NCBI GenBank assembly: GCA_016201765.1 | Contig: JACQCE010000048.1 | Location: 1-53,616 of the forward strand | Source: Nitrospirota bacterium | GTDB lineage: Bacteria; Nitrospirota; Nitrospiria; JACQCE01 | Length of the DNA: 53,616 bases | Reading direction: 5' to 3' | Part shown: positions 25,576-33,537 of the stretch, piece by piece | Layout of the letters: every line of letters begins with the position of its first letter | Numbering within the stretch: the stretch's first letter is position 1 | Translations under genes and position numbers: made by a program | The notes under the pieces: model-generated | What the model saw: only the letters and a program-made list of their open reading frames with translations | What the model was told of the DNA's origin: nothing | Database searches by the model: none

Positions 25576-26805
25576 ATGCCGGTGTTTGAATACAAAGCCC
25601 GGGATCGCGGGGGACGGTTGCTGAGCGGATCGTTTGAAAGCGGCAGCCGCGACGCGGTGGCCGAGCAATTGGAGGCCCAGGGCTGCTGGCCTGTCTCGAT
25701 CGCGGAGAAGAAGGATGACCTGCTGACGTCCGATCTCTCCGGGTTTCTCGCGCGGTTCCAGACAGTGACCGAGAATGACCGCCTCTTTTTCACGCGTCAA
25801 CTCCACAGCCTGCTCTCCGCCGGCGTGCCTTTTTCCGGCAGCTTCAGCGCGCTGATCACCCAGACGGAGAATCCCAAGTTGAAAGTGCTGCTGGGCCAGG
25901 TCCAGCGCGATGTGGAAGGGGGCCTGTCGTTTTCCCAGGCGCTGGAAAGGCACTCGGATGTGTTTGACGGGCTCTACATCAGCATGATCGGCGCGGGCGA
26001 GCAGGCCGGCGTCCTGGACACCATCCTCGAGCGGCTGGTGCAGATCGGCGAGCACGAGCAGGAGACGCGGCAACGGATCAAGGCGGCCACCCGTTATCCA
26101 AAGATCGTCATCAGCGGCATGGTGCTGGCGTTTGTGATTTTGATGATCTTTGTCGTCCCGACCTTCGCCAAAATGTACGGCGGCGCCAAGGTGTCGTTGC
26201 CTCTCCCCACGCGGATCATGATCGGCACCAACAATCTGTTCATGGGCTACTGGTGGCTGATGCTGGCGGCGGCGGGGGGCGGCTGGTATACGCTGAAACG
26301 GGTGCTTGCCACGCCGATCGGCCGGGAGCGATGGGACGGCTGGAAATTGCGGATTCCGCTCTTCGGGCCCATCTTTCTCAAATCGGCGCTCTCCCGTTTT
26401 GCGCTGATCTTCGCCATTCTGAGCCGCAGCGGTCTGCCGGTGCTGCAGATCCTCGACGTCGTCTCGAAAACCGTCGGCAACACCGTCCTGTCCAAACTCA
26501 TCGTGGGCATTTCGGACGCGGTGAAGGAAGGGGCCAACCTGTCCAACCCCATGAAAGAGGCCAAATTGTTCCCTCCGGTGGTGCTGCAGATGGTGGCGGT
26601 GGGCGAGGAAACCGGCCAGTTGGACAAGATGTTGATGAACGTCTCCCACTATTATGACCGGGAGGTCGATTACTCGCTCAAAACGTTGTCCTCCGCGCTG
26701 GAGCCGATTCTGCTGCTGGTGATCGGCACCATGGTCCTGCTGCTGGCGCTGGCGATCTTCATGCCGTGGTGGGACATGATGAAGGTCTTCAAGGGTGGAA
26801 GCTGA
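25576..26805 (+). CDS. gspF: GspF/PilC/MshG-family platform protein (second copy)
   Basis: 409 residues from the ATG at 25576 (MPVFEYKARDRGG), the classical family start; a GTG two codons earlier is possible. Two GspF repeats are visible (FFTRQLHSLLSAGVPFSGSFSAL ... VVPTFAKMYGG; FLKSALSRFALIFAILSRSGLPVLQIL ... LEPILLLVIGTMVLLLALAIF). The MVAVGEETGQLDKML motif is present. It works with the second ATPase, and the two form an mshE-mshG-like pair. No good Shine-Dalgarno sequence is visible within the repeat-rich leader. Confidence 0.94.
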   Translation: MPVFEYKARDRGGRLLSGSFESGSRDAVAEQLEAQGCWPVSIAEKKDDLLTSDLSGFLARFQTVTENDRLFFTRQLHSLLSAGVPFSGSFSALITQTENPKLKVLLGQVQRDVEGGLSFSQALERHSDVFDGLYISMIGAGEQAGVLDTILERLVQIGEHEQETRQRIKAATRYPKIVISGMVLAFVILMIFVVPTFAKMYGGAKVSLPLPTRIMIGTNNLFMGYWWLMLAAAGGGWYTLKRVLATPIGRERWDGWKLRIPLFGPIFLKSALSRFALIFAILSRSGLPVLQILDVVSKTVGNTVLSKLIVGISDAVKEGANLSNPMKEAKLFPPVVLQMVAVGEETGQLDKMLMNVSHYYDREVDYSLKTLSSALEPILLLVIGTMVLLLALAIFMPWWDMMKVFKGGS

Positions 26806-26888
26806 ACCGTGAAGCGCGGCGCGCCGCATGTGCCCCACGGATGCCCGGGGGAGGAGCGGGCGTCGCCCCCAACTATAAAAGGGGGTGG

Positions 26889-27027
26889 TGGGTCAGTTTT
26901 CTGCTGCCCGCATGTGTGGCGTCAAAAATAGGGACACGTCCCAATTGTTCCAGAGTGAGTCACACACAGGCGGCAGGAACTCACCACAATTGGGACGTGT
27001 CCCTATTTTTCGGGTGAAACTGACCCA
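26889..27027. repeat. 139-base nested inverted-repeat element (MITE/REP-like)
   Basis: Outer arms of 11 bp (TGGGTCAGTTT at 26889-26899, complement at 27017-27027) enclose perfect 25-bp arms (26924-26948 and 26986-27010) with a 37-base loop. Each inner arm contains a near-palindromic GGGACACGTCCC core followed or preceded by an A/T run. The loop itself has GTGAG/CTCAC arms. It lies in the 373-base gap 26806-27178, the only gene-free stretch over 300 bases in the window. The gap also has a GCGGCGCGCCGC palindrome near 26815 and the pilin promoter. Confidence 0.93.
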
Positions 27028-27047
27028 GTGCCAAAAAAGGGGGGGAT

Positions 27048-27076
27048 TTGACGGATTGGCCGACCTCGGCTATCTT
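27048..27076 (+). promoter_or_regulatory. Sigma-70 promoter for the major prepilin
   Basis: TTGACG (27048-27053), a 17-base spacer and TATCTT (27071-27076), giving a leader of about 95 bases before the pilin ATG. The -10 region is the same as upstream of the second ATPase gene. Confidence 0.68.
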
Positions 27077-27178
27077 TACCATTTGGCGGCTGCGAATGCG
27101 GCCACGGCACGGCGCAACACAACCAACGATCTCGCGTCGCGGACGATCCTCGCGGGGCGGAAAGGGAGGAGCAGAATC

Positions 27179-27700
27179 ATGAAGCGGATGTCCAATTCTC
27201 AAGGGTTCACCCTGATCGAACTGATCATGGTGGTGGTGATCCTCGGTATTCTGGCTGCGGTGGCCATTCCGCGGTTCATTAATTTGCAGACGGATGCGCA
27301 GCGGGCGGCCGAAAAGGGCATGGCCGGCGGCGTGCGGGCGGGCATTTCGATCGTCCGGGCGGCGTTTCTTGTCGGCGGCACAACGGCAGGCACCGCGTCG
27401 CCGGCATCAAATCAGCTTGGTTGGCCGGCCAGACTGGATAATGCGGCGGCGACCACGTTTGCCGCCAATGGCAATCAGGGACAGGTCGGGCTGTTCTCCT
27501 ATGTGGTGGAGACGGGAACGACCTCATCCGACAACTGGGTGCAAACCACAGCTCCAGCCGGTGGGCCCTATACCTATGTCGGACCATTCGGCAATGTCGC
27601 GGGAGCCGCAGCTGCCACATGGACCTATACACCGGCGGCGGTGGTTGCTGGTGTCAACGTTGCGGCCACGTTCAATTGCACCGGGACGAACTGTCCGTAG
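27179..27700 (+). CDS. Type IV prepilin (major pilin candidate, MshA/GspG-like)
   Basis: 173-residue prepilin. A short leader MKRMSNSQG ends at the prepilin peptidase site, then FTLIELIMVVVILGILAAVAIPRF gives the conserved Glu5 and the hydrophobic helix. The globular domain is Ala/Thr/Gly-rich, with a C-terminal Cys pair (FNCTGTNC) that could form a disulphide loop. GGGAGGA lies 8 bases before the ATG at 27179. Its own promoter and long leader suggest high independent expression, so I take it as the main subunit. The Thr/Ser-rich tail could accept O-glycans (inference from the neighbouring ligase). Confidence 0.9.
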   Translation: MKRMSNSQGFTLIELIMVVVILGILAAVAIPRFINLQTDAQRAAEKGMAGGVRAGISIVRAAFLVGGTTAGTASPASNQLGWPARLDNAAATTFAANGNQGQVGLFSYVVETGTTSSDNWVQTTAPAGGPYTYVGPFGNVAGAAAATWTYTPAAVVAGVNVAATFNCTGTNCP

Positions 27701-27770
27701 CTTGTTGAAGGAGAAATGGCCGGAGAGTGAGATGGCCGGCTGTGTTTGACAGCAGTGGCGATTGACCGTG

Positions 27771-29588
27771 ATGCGGCAACGGGCCGGAGATTGGCTCATA
27801 TATGTGATCGTGGCTGTCCCGTTCCTTGCCGCGGCGTTTGACACGGGCGTTCAGAGCCTGCTCTTTACCACGCTGACCGCGTGGGGGACGCTGGCGCTTC
27901 TCCTGATCGTTGGTGTGCGCCCCGCAACGGGGGATCCCCCCGTTGCGGGGCGCCTGTTTGATCTGCCGTTGTTCGGTCTGCTCCTGGTCGGCGGCGTGTC
28001 CGCCGTCTGGTGGACGGTTGATCGGGGCAGTAGTGATCTGGGGCTGATCAAACTGGCCAATTTCGTCCTTCTCGCACTCCTGCTGCCCCGGTTGCTGCCC
28101 TCGGTATCCGCCTATCGGCCGTTGTTGTTCTGGGTGGCCCTGCTGGCCGGCGGGCTGGCGCTCTATGGTTTTCTTCAGTGGCCGTTGGGATTGAATCAGA
28201 TGGGAGGCCGTCTGCACTCGTTCTTTCTGATTCCCAACAGCCTGGCCGGCTTTCTGGCGGCGGCCCTGCCGGTGACGGCGGCATTGCTGCTTACGGCGAA
28301 ATCCCGCCCGGCCCATGCGTGGTGGCTGGTGCTGGCGATTCTGCAGGCGGCGGCATTGGCGGCCACCGGTTCGCGGGGCGGCTGGCTGGCTGGCGCCGCG
28401 GGGATGCTGTGCGCGCTGGCGCTCGTGGGATGGAGGCGGGTGATGGGACGAACGCTCCTGATCGGCGCGGTGGTGTTGGCCCTGTCCGTCACGGTAATTG
28501 ACCGGTTGCATCCGGAGTTGATCAGGCCGCGCGCGGCCACGTTGACCCATCTACTCAATGCCGAGCCGCACCGCTATCTCATCTGGCAGAGCGCCGTTGA
28601 GATGATCCGGGAACGACCGCTGACGGGGTGGGGCATCGGCACGTTTGGTCTGGCCTACGTGCGGTTTAAATCGCCGGCGTTTGACGGTGTGACGCAGTAC
28701 TATGCCCACAATGATTACCTTCAACTCGCCGCGGAAATGGGGCTGCCCGGGCTGGCCTGTTTCCTCTGGCTGGCCGGTGCGGCCGGCTGGATGGTCTGGC
28801 GTGTGCGGCGCGTCCGTCAAGGAAAGGCGGACGATGTGGCGGAGGCGAAGCAGGCCTCCGGTGACGCCGCAATTCTCCTGGCCGGCGTGGCGGGCGGCGG
28901 AGCCGCGATTCTGCTGCATAGCGCGGTTGACTTCGATCTCTATGTCCCGGCCATTTTGTTCGTGCTGGCGATCTATCTCGGCTATCTGCGCTCGTCCTGG
29001 CGCGAGGTGTGCGGCCGACATTCCACCGATTCGCCATCCCCATGGGCGGCTTCAGCCTCGGCGGCGGCCCTGTGGACGAAGACGCGCCCGTTGGCCGCGG
29101 TGATCGTGTCCGTGCTGCTGGCGCTGTTGGTCGGCCGGCTCTATCTGGCGGACAGGGCCGGTTTGGCCGGGCAGGAGTCAATGGCCCGGAACCGTTATGA
29201 AGAGGCGATCGGCCGTTTTGCCGTGGCGACGGTATGGAACCCGCGCCAGGCCTCCTATTACGAGAACCTGGGGCTCGCCTATGAGCATTGGGCCAATCAG
29301 AGTCGTCGCCAGGATCTGCTGCAAACGGCGGAAATGGCCTTCCGGATGGCGACCCAATTGAGCCCTGCCGATTATCGATACTACTGGAATTTGGGGCGGT
29401 TTTATAAAAATTATGCCGCATTTTCATCGAGTTTTGCGGCGTACGACCCCTGGAGCGCCTACAGACAGGCGGCTGAGCTCTATCCGACAAAAACCGCCAT
29501 TCTCAAGGAGCTGGATTCGCTCGGCCCCCCCTCCCACTCCCCCCCAATCCCGTTAATCCGGGAGAAAACCACCCTCCGTTCCGCTTGA
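27771..29588 (+). CDS. O-antigen ligase/PglL-like membrane protein with C-terminal TPR region
   Basis: 605 residues. About a dozen hydrophobic helices are followed by a Wzy_C-type loop with MIRERPLTGWGIGTFGLAYVRF and YYAHNDYLQLAAEMGLPG, the hallmark of O-antigen ligases, O-antigen polymerases and PglL/PilO-type O-oligosaccharyltransferases. The last ~130 residues form TPR-like helices (YEEAIGRFAVATVWNPRQASYYENLGLAYEHW). Because it sits between the pilin and minor pilin genes, a role in pilin glycosylation is plausible; polysaccharide ligation is the alternative. ATG 27771 is preferred to TTG 27762. A perfect 17-bp hairpin (27917-27953) lies in the coding sequence near residue 55. Confidence 0.83.
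   Translation: MRQRAGDWLIYVIVAVPFLAAAFDTGVQSLLFTTLTAWGTLALLLIVGVRPATGDPPVAGRLFDLPLFGLLLVGGVSAVWWTVDRGSSDLGLIKLANFVLLALLLPRLLPSVSAYRPLLFWVALLAGGLALYGFLQWPLGLNQMGGRLHSFFLIPNSLAGFLAAALPVTAALLLTAKSRPAHAWWLVLAILQAAALAATGSRGGWLAGAAGMLCALALVGWRRVMGRTLLIGAVVLALSVTVIDRLHPELIRPRAATLTHLLNAEPHRYLIWQSAVEMIRERPLTGWGIGTFGLAYVRFKSPAFDGVTQYYAHNDYLQLAAEMGLPGLACFLWLAGAAGWMVWRVRRVRQGKADDVAEAKQASGDAAILLAGVAGGGAAILLHSAVDFDLYVPAILFVLAIYLGYLRSSWREVCGRHSTDSPSPWAASASAAALWTKTRPLAAVIVSVLLALLVGRLYLADRAGLAGQESMARNRYEEAIGRFAVATVWNPRQASYYENLGLAYEHWANQSRRQDLLQTAEMAFRMATQLSPADYRYYWNLGRFYKNYAAFSSSFAAYDPWSAYRQAAELYPTKTAILKELDSLGPPSHSPPIPLIREKTTLRSA
27917..27953. repeat. Perfect 17-bp hairpin inside the O-antigen-ligase-like gene
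   Basis: Arms of 17 bases (GCGCCCCGCAACGGGGG and its complement) with a 3-base ATC loop, translated in frame as RPATGDPPVAGRL between two predicted membrane helices. Confidence 0.95.
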
Positions 29589-29612
29589 CGGCCGGGGAAA
29601 ATCTGCTACCGT
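29585..29612 (+). promoter_or_regulatory. Promoter for the minor pilin/adhesin operon
   Basis: TTGACG (29585-29590), a 16-base spacer and TACCGT (29607-29612), with downstream bases (AACAATAGG) resembling the other pilus promoters. It lies about 20 bases before the riboswitch. Confidence 0.5.
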
Positions 29613-29632
29613 TAACAATAGGTTTTCACGTC

Positions 29633-29728
29633 TGCCACCGATAAGAGCGATCCCCTTGAAAAGGGGGAATTCGCAAAGCGACACGCCTACGGCCCTCACG
29701 GCACGGCGATGTGGTTGCCGAAGTGGCA
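29633..29728 (+). ncRNA. Cyclic di-GMP-I (GEMM-I) riboswitch
   Basis: The closing stem P1 is TGCCAC (29633-29638) with GTGGCA (29723-29728). A 6-bp hairpin capped by GAAA (29652-29667) is followed by the signature GCAAAGC (29673-29679), then GCCTACGG, and the conserved 3' strand GTTGCCGAA (29714-29722). This order and spacing match the GEMM-I aptamer. A downstream hairpin (29735-29758; GGAG-T-CCGCA pairing with TGCGG-CTCC) may be part of the expression platform; it has no T-run, so control may act on folding of the leader. The first gene starts 98 bases after the aptamer. Confidence 0.86.
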
Positions 29729-29826
29729 CACCAGGGAGTCCGCAAATGTTGCGGCTCCGCGACCAGTCACCCTGTGATTGGACACGGAAGACGGCCGGAG
29801 ACGGCGTCTTGCGAACGGTGTGCGGC

Positions 29827-30513
29827 ATGGAGCAGCCAGCGCCTCAAAGACACAGAGCACTCGTGCACCCATTCCTGTCCGGCCGCGCCAGTGGTGCGCG
29901 TTCCGGCCAGGCAGGCTTCACGCTGATCGAGCTGGTGATCATCATCGTCATTATCGGCATTCTGGCTATTGTCGCTATTCCTCGCTTCAATTACAGCGGT
30001 CCGCAGGTGTCGGCGACGTCCAGAAAATTGATCGGGGACCTTCGATACGCGCAGGCACGCGCCGTCGCCACGCAGGTCCCGCACGGCGTGACCTTCGCCG
30101 CCTGCGCCGGGGGCGCGGCTGGTTGCACCCAATATCGGCTCTTTTTCAACTGCGCCGGAATTCAGAATAACTCCAATTGCGCCCCGGCCGAACTGGCCGC
30201 GTTCACCGGATTCGCTGTGACGGCGGATCCCCTTGGACAATATTATCTGGAGAAAGATCCATTGAGCGGTCAGGATTTCTCCATGCAGATGATCGGCCCC
30301 CATGACGGGGTGCTGCTCGATACGACGCTGGCGGAGCAGACCATTCAATTCAACGCGACGGGCAGGCCCTGCGGGGGGTGGGGCGCCGGTTGTGTCGCGC
30401 TGGCGCTGCTCCCGTCGCCGACCAATACCATCGATGTCCACAAGGATATGGCGTGCGAGCAGATGTCGGTCACGGTGGCCACGGGGCTGGTGGATTGGCG
30501 GGACCAATGTTGA
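29827..30513 (+). CDS. GspH/FimT-like minor prepilin
   Basis: 228 residues from the ATG at 29827 (MEQPAPQRHR). An unusually long leader of about 29 residues ends at G|FTLIELVIIIVIIGILAIVAIPRF. The globular part begins with SRKLIGDLRYAQARAVATQVPHGVTF, the FimT/GspH pattern. Cysteines at CAGGAAGC and FNCAG may form disulphides. It is the first gene of a tightly overlapping operon that runs to the adhesin and lies behind the c-di-GMP riboswitch. Its expected role is pilus tip priming. Confidence 0.85.
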   Translation: MEQPAPQRHRALVHPFLSGRASGARSGQAGFTLIELVIIIVIIGILAIVAIPRFNYSGPQVSATSRKLIGDLRYAQARAVATQVPHGVTFAACAGGAAGCTQYRLFFNCAGIQNNSNCAPAELAAFTGFAVTADPLGQYYLEKDPLSGQDFSMQMIGPHDGVLLDTTLAEQTIQFNATGRPCGGWGAGCVALALLPSPTNTIDVHKDMACEQMSVTVATGLVDWRDQC

Positions 30514-31175
30514 TGAGGGCGGTCGCCACGGCGTCCGCGAGCCGCAGGGGGCGGACGGGACCTTTCCTCCGCAATCAACGGGGCGTGACGCTGGTCGAGC
30601 TGGTGATTCTGCTGGTGATCGCCGCCATCGCGCTTCCCACGCTGATGATCTATTTCATCCAAACGATGAATCACACCGCCGAGGCGCAGATGGGCACGGT
30701 GGGCTTGGGGCTGGCGCAGGAATTGATGGAGGAGGTCAGGGCGAAGCGCTGGGACGAGAATGTCCCGATTCCCAACGGCGTTCCAACGGGCGCGAATGCG
30801 CTCGGCCCCGAGGCAGGTGAAAGCCGCTGCGACCCGGCGGCGCCGATGTGCACTTCCTATGACGATATCGACGATTACAATTTCCCTGATGCGGCGCCCA
30901 ACAGCGGGATTACTGATCCGCACGGAAATCCTTTGCCGGCCTACGCGGGGTACCTGTACCGGGTGAAGGTCTGCTACGTCAATGGGCCGCAATCCGTCGG
31001 CGACGGGGGCGACAATGCGAATGGGGGCGCCTGTGTGGCGGGCGCCACCGACTACAAAAAAATCACGGTCACGGTGATGTGGGGCGAGTGCGCGGACAGC
31101 GCGTCTCCCCGATGCGGGCGGATGCAACTGGACACGGTCATGGCCAACTACCATCTCGATCAATCGTCATCATGA
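30507..31175 (+). CDS. PilV/MshD-like minor prepilin
   Basis: 222 residues; ATG 30507 overlaps the previous stop by 7 bases, and ATG 30513 is also possible. A basic leader (ASASRRGRTGPFLRNQRG) precedes VTLVELVILLVIAAIALPTLMIYFIQ with Glu5. The following AEAQMGTVGLGLAQELMEEVRAKRWDE is typical of PilV/MshD. The C-terminal domain has several Cys residues and ends with a YKKITVTVMWG strand. It overlaps the next gene by ATGA. Confidence 0.82.
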   Translation: MLMRAVATASASRRGRTGPFLRNQRGVTLVELVILLVIAAIALPTLMIYFIQTMNHTAEAQMGTVGLGLAQELMEEVRAKRWDENVPIPNGVPTGANALGPEAGESRCDPAAPMCTSYDDIDDYNFPDAAPNSGITDPHGNPLPAYAGYLYRVKVCYVNGPQSVGDGGDNANGGACVAGATDYKKITVTVMWGECADSASPRCGRMQLDTVMANYHLDQSSS

Positions 31176-32131
31176 ACAGGCGAATAATCATCAACCGCCG
31201 CGGCATCACGCTGCTGGAGATCATCCTGGTGATGGTGATCATGGGCATCCTGGCCGGGATTATTGTGGTGCCGGTGATCACGGGGGCGAAAGCCTGGAGC
31301 GACATGACCCGCCAGAATGAGGTTTCGCAACAGGCCCGGATCGGACTGGACCGGTTTGTGCGCGAGGCGCGCGCGATTCGGCGGGTCAACGGGCGGCCGT
31401 CGCTCATGGTGAACTGGACCGAAGGCGTCACGCCGGTGGCGATCGGGCCGAACCGGATCCGGTTTATCACATCGAGCGGCGAGGACCTGGAGTACAGCTG
31501 GGCGGGCGCGGGGCAGCCGTTGATCCGCACCGACTGGACGACCGGCGTCGCCGTGACCGACCCCGCCGCCATAAACGTGCAAAATTTCTCCCTGGCCTAT
31601 TATGAAGATTCCAACGCGTCGATCGTCCAGATGCGCCAGGAGGCCGAGGACGCGCCGGTGGCGTGCACCCCCGATGTCTGCGCCGACACCGTGCAGGGCG
31701 CCGATGTCGTGCTGGCGGTCAACGGCGCGACCCTGGCCTACCAGTTCACCGGCACGCGGATTGCCTGGATCGGCCCGAAGGATGTCGGCCTCGGGACGGC
31801 GGAGGTCTGGATTTCCGATACCGTTCCGGACGTCATCGCCAATCCCGCCACCACGGACCCGGCGACCGCGATCGTCGTTCAAAACTCGAGTGCGGCCACT
31901 CCCGCCACGGCGCTCTTTGTCAGCGGCCCGCTGCCCTACGGTGCGCACTGGATTGCCATCGCCTGTCGAAGCCCGCTGAATGCCGATTGTTCGGTAACGC
32001 CGGTCAAGGCGGATGCGTTGGATTTGCTGGTCAACCGCGTGGTGGTCGACCTGACGGTCGGGGAGGGGGCGTGCAACGCCAACCTGTGCACCACCCTGCG
32101 CGACCAGATCTCATTCCGGTCCGTGCAATGA
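31172..32131 (+). CDS. PilW/MshO-like minor prepilin with inserted beta-sandwich-like domain
   Basis: 319 residues. A short leader MNRRIIINRRG is followed by ITLLEIILVMVIMGILAGIIVVPVI. The SQQARIGLDRFVREARAIRRVNG block is typical of PilW/GspJ. The normal late strands (NVQNFSLAYYED and NRVVVDLTVG ... LRDQISFRSV) are separated by about 135 extra residues containing YQFTGTRIAWIGPKD, GTAEVWISDTV, LPYGAHWIAI and VKADALDLL. That spacing resembles carbohydrate-binding-like jelly-roll modules. It overlaps both neighbours by ATGA. Confidence 0.8.
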   Translation: MNRRIIINRRGITLLEIILVMVIMGILAGIIVVPVITGAKAWSDMTRQNEVSQQARIGLDRFVREARAIRRVNGRPSLMVNWTEGVTPVAIGPNRIRFITSSGEDLEYSWAGAGQPLIRTDWTTGVAVTDPAAINVQNFSLAYYEDSNASIVQMRQEAEDAPVACTPDVCADTVQGADVVLAVNGATLAYQFTGTRIAWIGPKDVGLGTAEVWISDTVPDVIANPATTDPATAIVVQNSSAATPATALFVSGPLPYGAHWIAIACRSPLNADCSVTPVKADALDLLVNRVVVDLTVGEGACNANLCTTLRDQISFRSVQ

Positions 32132-33537
32132 TCAGGGCAATGATCAAGACGAGGATGACGACGAACCGACTCTCACAGGAGCGTGGCATCTCGGTGATAT
32201 TCGTGGTGATCGCCATGCTGCTCCTTGCGCTGCTCGGCAGCGTCATGGTCTCCGTCATGATCAGCGGGCGCTTCGCGGGGGTCGACCAGATGCAGGCGGC
32301 GTCGGCCCAGTATCTGGCGGAGGCCGGCCTGGACCGGGCGCTGCACTATTTTTTCGACGAGCAGCAGAGCTGCACCACCGATCCGAACGTCTTTCATGTG
32401 GCGCTGGGCAACGGCCATTACACCGTGGCGACGGAGTCGTTCGCCCCCGCGGCGCTCGCGTTGGACGCGGCGATCACCGCGGAGGATGAAAGCTTCACGG
32501 TCAATTTGAACGGGGCGGCCGACCTGAAGGCCGCCGGCTACGCCAACCCCTACGGCATCGTGGTGATCGGGTCGGAGATCATCGAATGCGCGCAGGTGGC
32601 CGGCAACACGTTTTCATTGTGCAAGCGGGGTGTGGGGGGATCGACGGCGACCGCCCACGCCGCCACGACGAGCAAGGTCCTCCAGGATTTTTGCATTGTC
32701 AATGCGATCGGCACCGCCACCGCCGCGCAGGCCGGCAACGCCCAGCGGGTGGTCTCAATCGGTTTTTCCCAATTTGATCGCGGTTGGGCCGTCGGCGATC
32801 AGGGCACGATGCTCCAATGGAGCGGCGTCGCATGGGAGCCGGTGGACTCGATGACCGGCCGGACTCTTCGGGTGGTCAAGCTGACCTCGCTCGGCGGCGG
32901 CTGGGCCATGGGCGATTCGGGCGTGATGGGGCAGTGGGACGGCACCGCGTGGCAGAAACGGCGATCGGCCTACATGTACTTCTCCGCCAACGGCGGCGAA
33001 GCGATTGGGCTGCTCGACACCGATCCGCATGAAGTCGGTCAAACGGCCCGGGTGCTCTCCCTCCCGATTCCAGGAGGCGGAGTCAGGGAGATGGCAACCA
33101 TGCCGAATGGGAAATATCTCTATGTGACGCGGGGCGCCGGCCACAACGATGTGGTGGTGATCGATCCGAGCGCCTGCCGGGCCGGTGATCTGCCGGACCG
33201 GCCCCGGCCCAGGCGCCTGCGGGACGACGGAGACCGCTCCGGCGAACGACTACGTGGAGGCCACGTTCACTCTGACCGATACGGCGAATCCCGCCAATTG
33301 CCCGAATCCCGTGCCGCGGTACATTGGCTTGAACTGGAACGGGAGCAAGGCCTTTGTCACCACCGGATCATCCGGCTGTGTGAAGTCGGTCACCCTGACC
33401 AGCGGATTTTCCCCCCCCAACCCGACCGTCGTCGGCATCAATACGGGCGATGCCGATCTCTGGGGCATCGCCATTCACCCCGGCGGCTCTTACGCCTACG
33501 TCGCCGGCCGGGCGACCAAGAAGGTGTATCTGATTGA
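32128..33537 (+). CDS. PilX/MshP-like prepilin fused to adhesin, N-terminal part before a frameshift
   Basis: The N-terminus (ERG|ISVIFVVIAMLLLALLGSVM, then QAASAQYLAEAGLDRALHYF) is PilX-like and lacks Glu5, as PilX proteins do. GWAVG-type propeller repeats follow (GWAVGDQGTMLQWSG near 32785, GWAMGDSGVMGQWDG near 32905) and a first YVTN-like unit (KYLYVTRGAGHNDVVVID). After about 33205 the frame becomes arginine-rich nonsense until 33537, while the sensible sequence continues in the +1 frame at 33185-36283. Removing one C from the CCCC run at 33202-33205 joins them smoothly. I read this as one gene of about 1385 codons that is broken here. Confidence 0.8.
   Translation: MIRAMIKTRMTTNRLSQERGISVIFVVIAMLLLALLGSVMVSVMISGRFAGVDQMQAASAQYLAEAGLDRALHYFFDEQQSCTTDPNVFHVALGNGHYTVATESFAPAALALDAAITAEDESFTVNLNGAADLKAAGYANPYGIVVIGSEIIECAQVAGNTFSLCKRGVGGSTATAHAATTSKVLQDFCIVNAIGTATAAQAGNAQRVVSIGFSQFDRGWAVGDQGTMLQWSGVAWEPVDSMTGRTLRVVKLTSLGGGWAMGDSGVMGQWDGTAWQKRRSAYMYFSANGGEAIGLLDTDPHEVGQTARVLSLPIPGGGVREMATMPNGKYLYVTRGAGHNDVVVIDPSACRAGDLPDRPRPRRLRDDGDRSGERLRGGHVHSDRYGESRQLPESRAAVHWLELEREQGLCHHRIIRLCEVGHPDQRIFPPQPDRRRHQYGRCRSLGHRHSPRRLLRLRRRPGDQEGVSD

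Noticed and set aside
26885..27178. Upstream extension of the pilin reading frame through the inverted repeat
   Set aside because: A prepilin leader starting at 27179 with a good ribosome-binding site fits the family. The extension would read through a MITE-like repeat and the promoter.
27082..27178. Second c-di-GMP riboswitch before the major pilin
   Set aside because: It shares CACGGCACGGCG with the aptamer at 29633 but lacks GCAAAGC, the GAAA-capped stem and the P1 pairing.
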